This document shows positions 54,890 through 64,000 of a DNA stretch of 64,000 bases, piece by piece. The notes under the pieces are model-generated. The model was not told the origin of the DNA, ran no database searches, and saw nothing but the letters and a program-made list of their open reading frames with translations. Every line of letters begins with the position of its first letter. Position 1 is the stretch's first letter. Origin of the DNA: Gracilaria domingensis (taxonomy: Eukaryota; Rhodophyta; Florideophyceae; Gracilariales; Gracilariaceae). The translations under genes were made by a program, and so were the position numbers. The DNA is taken from positions 30,234 through 94,233 of the forward strand of contig VCMS01000359.1 of NCBI GenBank assembly GCA_022539475.1, given 5' to 3'.

Positions 54890-55700
54890 GTGCAAAACCC
54901 AGCGATGGGGAAAGACACGCAAAGGCGGTTCAGACCCTCTCTGAAGAGGCGAGCACAGCAGTAGAGCGCTCCCACAGGTACGACACGGCAATGCCGGGTG
55001 TAAGACCGGGGTCGACCCTTCCCAAGTAATGGAGGGAGCGAAGCGGCGAAGAAGACGGGTCCAGCGGTAGAGAGCACACGACACAAGTCGGCAGTAGCGT
55101 CACGTGGGTAGCACACGGTACCCACGAGTGTGGCGATGACACGCGAGAGCATTAATAGCCCACGCGAGTGTGTCGAGCCACGAATGGTATGCACCGGTAC
55201 ACCAAGTAGTGCTACCTGTATAACAGGGACAGAAATAAAGAAAACACACACAAAGTAAACACGCGAAAGCGGTAGTGGTGTTAATGATGCCGCGAGGCGG
55301 ATGATGAACCCTGCCCAAGGTGTCGACTCTCCGGGAGGAGGATATCGGTCACCAAGAGTGAAACATCAGAGCCGAACACTCGGTTGGTTCGTTTACTTCC
55401 CAGCAATGGGTGCAGCTCAACCTCCTAAGTAGTGTAGCTATGCCACTGTCAAGTGGTGCAACCGAGCTAAAATAAAATAAATAAAAATATCTAAAATATC
55501 CCAAAGTTGGGCGCCAACCGTCCATACACGTGTGTCACCATCCAGCAATGCTGTGCCAACCCGTCCGACGTCACTGATCTCTACTGCACTGCAGGCGCAG
55601 TGACTTCACCGCAAAAGCGAGCACATACCGCAAATTGCGTTGCACTATATATCCCCCTCCTGAGGTGCGAACACCACGTCTTCATGACGGTCGAAGCAGC
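54890..55700. mobile_element. second LTR-like insertion, inside the PIF transposase
   Basis: The left end GTGCAAAACCCAGCGATGGG and the next bases (AAAGACACGCAAAGG) match the start of the 53011 insertion (AAAACACGCACAGG). It shares the A-rich stretch (AAATATCTAAAATATCCC near 55480) followed by a CACGTGT-type block. The right end and target duplication are not resolved; 55700 is an estimate. The remaining 55.7-56.23 kb has no recognised gene. Confidence 0.5.
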
Positions 55701-56672
55701 GGACAAACCAACAAAGTTGTGCAACCATCCGCATGAGCGGTGAATGCGAGCGATCCATGATTTTCCTGCCATGACACCCGGTTCCTGGTTCCTTTCTCGC
55801 CGTGCTGTATCTCCTCTGGAGTTGCTATCACCGTCCATCGACGTGCAAAAACGTTTCCGCCATCGTCGTGAAAATGGTTACAGTATACTCAGATTGGGGT
55901 TCTCTGCCCTTCCTTGACCCCCCATAATGGTCCTGGAGCTCGCGCGATATGCCTCTCGATATCCCCACTAGGTGCACTAACAACGTCCACGACGGTCTTT
56001 CTGCGCGCTATGCGGTCGGCAAACCTCCTGCGAAGCAGTGATAACGTGATCACCCACACATCCGATCCGTAGACATCCTACTGAACTTCGTTCATCCATC
56101 CGGTGCTCCGCTGTTATTCCCTCTCTGAGGTGCTTTTATTCCCATTCAGGGGCGTTAGTCACACTGTGAGATCGACAGACATGTGCTGAAACTACCAAGT
56201 ACAGTAGCAACAATTTCCTGCCAACATCTCCCTTCGTCTGTGTTCTGCAAAGTGGAATATAGTCTGTTCGCTTTGGAAACTAAGCTAGTTTTGGGGCTAT
56301 TTGGGGCCCGCGAGGGGGTGGCAGAGGCTGGCACTCAAAAAATTAAGAAATTTTGGAATATTAAGTTCCATTTCGCGCACTTTAGTTCTTGAGTCCCCTA
56401 GTTTTTGTAGAGGTTCTACTTCGCCGCACCACCCCATTCGCTCTTTTCCGCGACCCTCTCTCAAAACTGCACTCGTGCTAGTTTGCGTTTCCATTTTCTT
56501 CCATGTTGCAATGCCAATCGCAACTCATCCCACCTCAATCATCCCATCACTTCTTCCCAGTCCACACCACCCCCGCTATTTACCCATTTCTCGCCCATCA
56601 CGCGTTCATTTTGTAGAAGTCAGGTGCACAACTCTCCCCCTTCTCGTATACCCGCCTCGCCCCAAAACGGCT

Positions 56673-57438
56673 TCAAATCCCTCCCATCCTTCTCTCCTCC
56701 TGTCCCCTCAGAATCCCCTTCGCAGTCCACGCTACCTCCGCCGCACTCCTAAACCCAGTCACCACCGGAGCTCCGACTCCCTCCCGCGGCACCTCCTCCA
56801 CCACCTTCTCCATCTCCTTACGCCTCTTCTTCAGACGGCTCTTCCCATCCCCAACCCCACCACCCTTTGTCTTCGGTGTCACAGGGGACCCCTTCTGCAC
56901 CGCCACCCTTCCCACACTTCCCTTCTCCGTCTTTACCCCCCACACCTCCTTTCACCGTCTCCTCTTCCACCAATCTTTGCCTCTTGCCCAGCTCCTTCAC
57001 CTCCTTCTCCAGCAGGTCCAACCTCTCGATCAGAACCCTATTCTCCTCCCGCAACTCTCCAACCTCCCTTCCCGCACACTCCACTATCCCATACACATGA
57101 TTCCTCATCTCCACTCCCAATACCGACAACGAATTCCGCAGGCTCGAAATCGCCTCAACCGAAACACCACTACCACCCCCACTCAGCACCGCACCGCCCA
57201 TTTCCGTTACAATCTCCACAATTCCATCGTCCAGTCGCTCCTTCATCACCAACCCCAACATCCCCACCCTCGCCTTCATCTCCCCCACAAACCACATCTC
57301 CCTGTCACCCTCTCCGCCCTCACTCTCTATCTGGTCTCCAACCTCTAACTGACTCAGATGCACCGCACCCCTTCTCTCCATTGCGACCCCCTCCACCTCC
57401 AATTCTACACCCTTCTCCACCTCATCACCATCCCCTCA
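56673..57438 (-). pseudogene. coiled-coil protein of unknown function (right copy), different frameshift and 5' truncation
   Basis: Right-arm counterpart of 21791-22719. It lacks the start (MSNGYVKNEE..), removed by the deletion that joins it to the epimerase remnant at about 57438. The position where the left copy is frameshifted is intact here (DDGIVEIVTEMGGAVLSGGG). Instead, one extra T after GGGGGG (about 56930) shifts the frame and leads to a junk end; the original frame resumes and finishes at 56673. So the two copies carry different single-base lesions. Confidence 0.65.
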
Positions 57439-57975
57439 CCTTATCAAGAACACCCCCCATAAACGCCTGTCCTCCAAACCCTGGCTCCACCGTCATCAAC
57501 AATAACATGTCTACAACTCCTTCCTTCATAAGTGCTTCTACGACCTTTATAGACGTATTCGCGCGCAACGCAACGCAACTCCAACCTGCATTCCCATCCT
57601 TTTAATTCGGTTACGTAATTCCTTCAACACCACGATCTGCTCCTCAGTTGGTACCTCGCACTTTTCTAGTCCCTTAGCCACACTCTCGATATGAAATGTG
57701 ACTCCGTCTGCGCCTGCTTCTGCAAGGTCTTTTATCCAGCGCCCAGGATCTGATACCATCAGATGACAGTCCAAAAACAATTTCGTATGCCTCCGCAACG
57801 CTTTCACAACAGGCGGTCCAACAGTAAGGTTCGCCACAAAATGACCATCCATTACATCTATATGCAGCCACTCCGCTCCAGCCTCTTCCATTGCACTCGC
57901 TTCATCTGAAAGGCGAGCAAAGTCTGAAGCCAAAATTGATGGCGCTATAATTCAACGAGAATCCATACTGAACAT
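57439..57975 (-). pseudogene. ribulose-phosphate 3-epimerase, 5' half only (right copy)
   Basis: A TATA-like box (TATAAAA, about 58023-58029) precedes ATG 57975. Codon 8 is TGA (57952-57954), directly before the conserved [14 protein letters not shown]. Then come [20 protein letters not shown] with the metal-binding His/Asp, [15 protein letters not shown] and [11 protein letters not shown], all normal for the family. Near 57565-57580 a GTTGC unit is present three times, a 5-bp expansion that shifts the frame; beyond it the sequence resumes (VVEAL..VEPGFGGQAF) and is cut at about 57439, fused to the coiled-coil gene. The TGA could alternatively lie in a short intron ending TTATAG. It is the complement of the left-arm fragment at 20830-21157. 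Confidence 0.8.
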
Positions 57976-58438
57976 CGATAACTTCAGTAACGCCAAACCC
58001 GTCCTTCCCAGACACACCCCCATTTTATACCTCAATAAAAAAGAAGATTATGGCAATCCGAGTGAAGCTATAGAACCCGTTCACGTCATTTATGAAGCCA
58101 AAATGGCTCCTTTCATCCTGTATTCAAGCTCCCCGTAACTCGTACTTTACAACTACTTTACAACTCAGCTTCGAAATCAGTTTCATTCATTGTACACTTT
58201 CTACTTCCACCTACTTTTCATAAAACATCATCACACTTTGTGGCTTGTCGTCTCATAAAATCCCTATCATTCATTCAGTACAATCACATATCATACATTT
58301 CGCTCACTTTCACAAAGTGAACCATGTTCCCGTTCTGCGCTTCTCAACCGTTTGTACTTAAGTATCACTCTTTACCCCAGCAGTTCTCCGCCCCATCTTC
58401 CATTTCTATCGTCACACAAAAACAATCGAACACTCGCA

Positions 58439-59341
58439 ATGAACTCCCAGTCCGACATGCCTCCGACTCCGCCTCCGAGTTCCAGAAACTCTTACGTCCC
58501 TCAGGCCTCATCTCCCACCCGAAGGACTCGGGCCGTTATTGTTGGAAGGGGTAGTATAGGTACCATGCTGGCGAACGAAGAAGATATGGTCATTTCCGCA
58601 CACGAATTCTGCAGCATGGCAGCTACCTCTCATCTTTCTGATGTACCGATACTAGTGTGTGGAAGAACGAACACCCTGGAGACCGTAATTCAGGCTTGCC
58701 CTTATTCGCTCAGAGAGAATCTCGTTTTCTTCCAGAACGGAGACATCACACCATTGGTTTCGAAGCTCGGTGTGGACAAATGTTCAAAAGTTGTCCTATA
58801 CGTTGGTGTCCCCTCAAGAAACGCAGCTCCGCAGGATGGTGTCACTCCTGAAAGTCCAGATGGTCTCACTGTCGCAACAGGAAAGTAGGCCTCCAACGTT
58901 GCAGACAGGTTTAGGTCTATGGGTCTCACTTGCGGGGTTGTCGACGAAGACACATTTCTCGTAAGCTATTATGAGAAGCTCGTGTGGCTATCAGCGTTCA
59001 ACATCGTCGGGGCCTCAAGAGGTTTCATTCCCATGGACGTAGTCGCTACGGAGTGCAGTACGGTTGTGCTCACAATAATGAAAGAGCTGTTGAAAATAGT
59101 TTCGCTTAAGACAGGTACTACTTTCAACCTGGAAGAGACCGTTGGGCGACTTCTTGCATATGGAAAAACTCTCGTTGGCTTCCCTACTTCTTTCTCCGAC
59201 TTTCAGTTTAGGAACGCGTACTTCTACGACTTTTCCCGCCAAGAAAGAAACATCGTAGGCGGTGACCCCGCTCCTTTTCATACAAACTACGTCAACGTTG
59301 TTAAGGAAAAGCTATCCCCCTCCCCATTCCCCCAGCTTTGA
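58439..59341 (+). pseudogene. ketopantoate reductase-like protein (right copy), nonsense codon
   Basis: Same protein as 19537-20439, start MNSQSDMPPTPPPSSR. It is intact through AVIVGRGSIGTML, ENLVFFQNGD and VLYVGVPS to LTVATGK. There TGG is TAG (58886-58888); the same frame then continues to the normal end at 59341. Apart from this Trp-to-stop change only scattered substitutions are seen, so the stop is recent relative to the duplication. Confidence 0.8.
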
Positions 59342-59967
59342 GGTTAGAACACATGACTTTTCGGTGTTGTAAACCTTTTAGAGATAGTTAAACATAAAAG
59401 TTACTTTATCGAAATGACCTGTTCCTATTACATTACTTATATTGTTCGTCCTTCTGTGGTTCAAATATGCCCCTTTAAATCCTACATCCCTTATCACTAA
59501 TACATGGCTAAGTTTTTGTTAGATGGAAAAGGGTCATTCCACATCATTAAAGCGCACGATACTAGTAACAAAACAAGTACAAAATTGTGATATTTCTGAA
59601 GAACTAAGCCTTTGTAATACTTGGGGCACCCGTATAAAGTAAGGTAAACCTTTTATGGGTTTCAACCCTTAATGGAGGTTGTTTTACTGATGTTGATTTC
59701 TAAGCTCATGTTGAAGATCTTCATAGTTTTCTTTACCCACTTGAACCCGTACATATAATTTATGACTAAATCATCCTTTCTTTACTGCAAATCGATGCAA
59801 AAGCTTCTCCTCGTAGTAAAGTTTTAAAACAGTACTACAATACCCGCATATGGTCGTTCTTAGACTGTTTTTATACTACGAAACACCTTGTGAACATCAA
59901 TCACATCCTTCTCATTCGTATACCGACACTCATTTGCAAAACGAACCCTTTCGAAAGCTTTCAAAAC

Positions 59968-60840
59968 ATGTAGAACTCAGAAGTTAGAGCCCAAGAAGTA
60001 ACTCCTCAGCAGCTGGCTAACGAAATTTTCGAAAATGGCTACGCCGTCATTAGTGATATTGACGGTACTCTGAAAATAGCTGGGGAGAACAATCCTGCCG
60101 AAACAGTCAAATGCATGAAGTACATCAACGCACGCGTTGGTTTCGGAATTGCTACTGGGCGAGATATAGAGGATGCCGAGAGTTTCATGGAGCACCTGGG
60201 TGGCTACACTTTTGGCATCTCTGGAAACCAAGGCGCACGGGTGAGATTATCCAATGGTACCGAAATTGATCAGCACCTTGAGAGGGAAGGCTACGAAAGA
60301 TGTGCAGCCGAACTTGAGAGACTTGCACTCTCCTTAAATGAATCGCACGGACTTCACGAAGAGCGTCAACAAGCAGTGGTGAGCACTAGAAAAGACAGTG
60401 GACTCCCTAACTTCACGTGCAATGGACTGTCGAAGTGGACAACAGAAGTTAACTCCCGTATTTCAAAAGTGTTGACATCCTTTCCGAACCTGGTTGCGTA
60501 CCCTCAAGATGAAAACTGTGACATAGGGGACATTCGTTTCACGAAAAACAGTGGGGCGCTAGCCTTGGTTGAAAACGACCCCCAGTTCGACACACATTTA
60601 ATCGTTGCTTTCGGGAATGCTTCCAATGATGGCCCTCCATATGAAATGGCAACCCTGGCAGTTCATGTGAAAGGAGACGACCCTCCGGCAGCGGTAACAT
60701 ATCTTGTTGATGGGGTGGAGGACGTGCATGAGACCATCAGAAGGGTTGCAGAACTGTACGGGTACAGAAAATGCAAGTGTCAATGGGTTAGAAATGCTCT
60801 TGGAATTTGTTTCAAGTGCTACGATGTCTGTAATACTTAG
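59968..60840 (+). pseudogene. HAD-superfamily phosphatase-like protein B (right copy), stop at codon 2
   Basis: Counterpart of 18037-18909. The start codon at 59968 is followed at once by TAG (59971-59973), where the left copy has TAT (Tyr). The rest of the frame is open to 60840 and keeps motif I (SDIDGTL), GIATGRDIEDAESF and VAFGNASNDGPPYEMA. Translation from the internal ATG at 60115 would omit motif I, so the product would be inactive. Confidence 0.75.
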
Positions 60841-60892
60841 CTAGGATATGAGATCTCAGTAATAAAAGTGTCGTATATATCTCAATACCCTT

Positions 60893-61804
60893 TTATGATT
60901 CATGGTGGTTTTTATCGTGCTGCTTTTCCTCGTAGCCGTACAACAGAGCCACCAGCATAATTGTCGAATGTACATCCTCCACGCTTTCGAACAGGTTGTG
61001 TACTCCACCCGGGATACAATCTTCTTTGACGTGAACGCCGTACACGCCTACCTCATGCAAAGGCCCGTCGCTGAAAGCACTTCCGAACGTCACGACGTCA
61101 TCCGTATCAATAAATCTCGGTTCATTATCCACAAGATTTGCTCCTCCGCTTCCTTTTGTGTATCGCTTGTGCACAATTTCGCAACTTTTATCGCCGGGAT
61201 AGATAACAAACGCATCCATCTTCTGCAACAGGTCCACAATAGCAGAATCCACTTCTTCTCTCCACTGCCACAGTTTGTTGTACACGAAATTGGGAAGGCC
61301 ACTATCCTTTTTGGTCTCCACAAACCCCTTCTCATCATCATTCACAATACCATGCCTCCTATTCAAATCCCTTGCCCGGAACAGTAGTCCGTCAACAGTG
61401 TGGTCAAGGGTGTGATCATTGAATGCAGCCTTAATTTTCCTCTCGTCAGAGAAACGCAGGAAAGCTCCATGATTCGCCGAGACACCAAACTTATAGTCTC
61501 CGAGTCCTTCCATTTTCCCCTCCACGTCGCCCACATCACCCCCTGTGACAATTCCAAAACCAACACGTTCGTCAATAAACTTCATACACTTCACAACTTC
61601 TTCTGGAATTGACTCTCCTTCTCTTCTCAACGTTCCATCAACGGAACTTAATATACCGTAACCATTGGCATATATGAACTTAGACAAGATATTTGGTGAA
61701 ATTTCCGCCAAGTCTCTCTGTTCCTCTGCCATTTTTCCTGATACAGTCACTATACTGCCACAAGTACCGCATAGACAGGAACTGTATAGACTTCTCAGTT
61801 TCAT
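60893..61804 (-). CDS. HAD-superfamily phosphatase-like protein A (right copy), nucleophile Asp missing
   Basis: Intact 303-codon copy of 17073-17984 with a few substitutions (for example GIVTGG for GLVTGG, KKDSGLPNF for RSDSGLPNF). The motif I variant SSVDGTL is shared with the left copy. It is the only gene of the arm that stays open in both copies over its full length, despite lacking the nucleophile, which may mean selection for a non-catalytic role. Confidence 0.7.
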   Translation of the reverse strand: MKLRSLYSSCLCGTCGSIVTVSGKMAEEQRDLAEISPNILSKFIYANGYGILSSVDGTLRREGESIPEEVVKCMKFIDERVGFGIVTGGDVGDVEGKMEGLGDYKFGVSANHGAFLRFSDERKIKAAFNDHTLDHTVDGLLFRARDLNRRHGIVNDDEKGFVETKKDSGLPNFVYNKLWQWREEVDSAIVDLLQKMDAFVIYPGDKSCEIVHKRYTKGSGGANLVDNEPRFIDTDDVVTFGSAFSDGPLHEVGVYGVHVKEDCIPGGVHNLFESVEDVHSTIMLVALLYGYEEKQHDKNHHES

Positions 61805-62068
61805 ACTTCTCTTAAAAGCAACCTTAAGTGCAGTTTCAGAAATGTTAGGACGCTACATGTTCAATTGCGAATTGAATGGTGCCACCAATGATGTTAACGA
61901 TACCGAGCATGTGGCATGTTGCAATTAGACGAAACTGGACCAAAGACGTATGACAATTGTTCAATTGCCAGCCTGCCGCACCTATTCCATGTTCATATGT
62001 ATAGCCTTGCAATAGTATACTACTCTTAATACTCGCAAGACACTCATAATTTACTAATCATCTCATTC

Positions 62069-64000
62069 TCATCCACTTCGAGGCGCTCGCAGCCTCATTA
62101 TTGGCAAATCGTCATCATTTCTACTCTCGAGCACTTCAGTTCTACCGGCCTCCGCTTCCACACCAATCTCCACGACCACTTGGTCTTCTTTCATGTCAAC
62201 CGCCCCACCCTCCTTATCGGACAACAGTTCATCCTCCGCCTCCTGCTCCTCGTCACCATTGACAAACGTGGGTCGGAAATCCCGCACCCGATGAACAGCA
62301 TCAGGTAGTGCGTAGCCCTCTGGTACCATGTACATGTGGTATCTAACCAGCAAATCCATAGACTCGGGCCTATCCACCTTGTTCTTCCCACTTGCTCCAG
62401 CATGTTTCACATCACCACGGCCCACGAATGCAGAGTACGGTGGGATGATCATCTTCTTCACTGGATACACCTCCGACATCACTCGCAACTGTTGGTTGTT
62501 CATCCCCACCAGTTGATGGCTTCCAGCGCTCACCCAGAGAGGAAAGCCCTCTTTCCCAGAGGCCATTACAAAGTATCCGGGGTTACCAGTATTCATTGTT
62601 TCCTTCGTAATCAGACCACTGAAGTCGGTGTGCAGCGTCTGGCGCTTGCACTTTCTCGTCGTCCCCAGATATCGACCACCAGTTTTCGGAATGTACATCT
62701 TCACAGCTTCCCTTTCATTGTCCCATAGTCCCAAAGCCGCAGCAATTTTACCCATTCGAACATCAAGTAAAGCACGCGACCTTACAACCCACCTGAGCTC
62801 CTCATCATCCTTCGGCTTCTCCACCGTACCCCAACGTGTCGACATCACTCTCCCCTGAAATGGTCCATCGCTACCGTCCTTCCATCCTTCATCATCGTTG
62901 ATTATTTGAACAAACGACTTCTGTTCCTCCCCTTTCCGTATATCCGGCATCGCTCCATACTCATTCTCGAAGAAGTCCACCAACTTCCCCGACACATCTC
63001 CGAACTCCCGAACTTCTTCCAACTCCTCCCATTTAGGAACACCATTATCCGTCGCAAAGCCATCAAGTACGGAATATCCATTCTGCCTTAGCTCAGCTTG
63101 CATTCGGGCGAAGAACATTTGCCCAAATTCGTCATGCTCCTTCGCAGCAACCCACAGCACCTCTTCATCATCCATACCTGTCGGCCGAGTAGGAGGATAC
63201 TGCATACCAAATGTCTCCGCCCGTAGGCGATGTTCAGCCCTTGCAGCGTGCCAAAAGACAAGATGGTGTACATCTCTGAGATTCGAGACAATTAGCAGCT
63301 CCGACCTATGTCCCTTCGGCAAGTGAATGACTCTGAACCAGGGGTCCTTGTGCTCAAGTACGTTCTTCCCTTGCCATTCCTGCGGTCTCAGCCTGACATA
63401 CCGCCCACATGATGGTCGTGGACCATCATGTAGGGATCACCTACGAACACGTCACGTGCTCCTCAGATTCCGGAAAGAGCTGTAGGTAACTCTCAATTCA
63501 ACTGACCCCCACCTGCTCTCTCTTTTCTGATCCTTCCGACACGGTACAACCCTGAACGTCACAGCAAGAAGCTCTTCGTCATCCACAAAGAGAACTGCCC
63601 TCGCTTCTCTGCATTCGCTCCCTCTTCCAACTGCCACGAACTGAACTTCATCGACCTTCCTTCAGCACATGTTCATTTAGTTGAGACATCAGGTCATCCG
63701 GTGTCATGCTGTTCAGAGTAGATCTCATCTGATTGCTGTGAAAGCTCCTTTCCCCGTTTCTTCCTCGGCGGAGCCCGCTGCTTCTTCTTCAGAGCTATCC
63801 AAACTTCCTTATAGCGCACATCGATTCGCCGGCCTCAATTCCCTTATCAACTCACCTCGCCCCGTTCTCGTGCACTTCTCGGCGGTCTCCCCTTCTTCAT
63901 GGCAGATTGATGCAGCAGCAGCAGCGGGAGTTCCTCTCTTCGTCACGACTGCTTACACTGGTGCGGGGGCAGAATTACCTGGAGCATCGTCCGTAATCGA
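62069..64000 (-). pseudogene. 2-oxoglutarate/Fe(II) oxygenase-like protein (right copy), N-terminal part degenerate
   Basis: 62069-63322 is an open 417-codon copy of the C-terminal catalytic half of 14655-16808: LHTDFSGL, FPLWVSAGSHQL, IIPPYSAFVGRGDVKHAG, LLVRYHMYM. All triad residues are kept. Upstream (63350-64000) the alignment to the left copy (14870-15530) continues but is full of small insertions and deletions, so no long frame remains. The gene continues beyond the window edge. Confidence 0.7.

Larger units (their letters stand above)
56235..64000 (-). repeat. right arm of the large inverted duplication (continues past the window)
   Basis: Reverse complement of 14870-23157. It lacks the segment equivalent to about 20980-21955 of the left arm and keeps about 440 bp that the left arm has lost. 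From about 63350 to 64000 the match changes abruptly from near-identical to one with many 1-5-bp indels. Confidence 0.95.

Noticed and set aside
54890-55251. N-terminal 120 codons of the open frame containing the PIF transposase
   Set aside because: The similarity to transposase stops exactly where the LTR-like insertion begins, so this part is read-through into the insertion.
1-64000. tRNA, rRNA or riboswitch genes
   Set aside because: I saw no cloverleaf with T-arm and anticodon arm, no rRNA core sequence and no known riboswitch motif. A covariance-model scan would be needed to be certain.

Overview
The window is nuclear DNA of a eukaryote. Signs are a spliced gene with short GT-AG introns, a ClpP homologue with a plastid-type leader, a plant-type phosphofructokinase fragment, a DmX/RAV1 (V-ATPase assembly) pseudogene, and Ty3/gypsy, CACTA/Plavaka-like and PIF/Harbinger-like transposons. 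An intron-poor alga, most likely a red alga of the Chondrus type, fits best, but no single feature proves it. One ambiguous base (10933) and a block of clustered indels at the right edge (63.35-64.0 kb) warn that part of the sequence may be draft quality.

Layout. 1-2.4 kb: a broken strictosidine-synthase-like gene, then hairpins and a 140-bp direct repeat. 2.4-16.8 kb: a gene-rich mobile-element block with a Plavaka/CACTA-like transposase (+), a coiled-coil protein (-), a DNA methyltransferase fused to a SET domain (-), a small unknown gene (-), a 1.36-kb nested palindrome serving as the shared promoter region, and then on + a ParB-like gene and a 2-oxoglutarate/Fe(II) oxygenase gene. A DNA/chromatin 'writer' and a possible 'eraser' are thus transcribed divergently from duplicated promoter arms. 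This is the most unusual system in the window.

14.87-23.16 kb and 56.24-64.0 kb are the two arms of one large inverted duplication, and the right arm runs off the window. Each arm carries the oxygenase 3' part, two HAD-phosphatase-like genes, a ketopantoate-reductase-like gene, a ribulose-phosphate 3-epimerase (RPE) gene and a coiled-coil gene. The arms have decayed differently. The left lost the RPE 5' half and the right lost its 3' half. Each coiled-coil copy carries its own 1-bp frameshift. The right reductase and right HAD-B have nonsense codons.

23.2-34.2 kb, between the arms, holds mostly low-information ORFs and relics: a phosphofructokinase fragment, a spliced membrane-anchored unknown gene (the best-looking host gene), a truncated ClpP-like gene and a scrambled DmX/RAV1 pseudogene. 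34.3-41.2 kb holds a second, broken CACTA/Plavaka-like transposase with neighbouring basic proteins. 42.5-51.1 kb is a decayed chromodomain Ty3/gypsy element on the minus strand. 51.7-56.2 kb is a PIF/Harbinger-like pair (Myb/SANT gene plus DDE transposase), each interrupted by a related LTR-like insertion. One of these insertions has a clear 5-bp target-site duplication.
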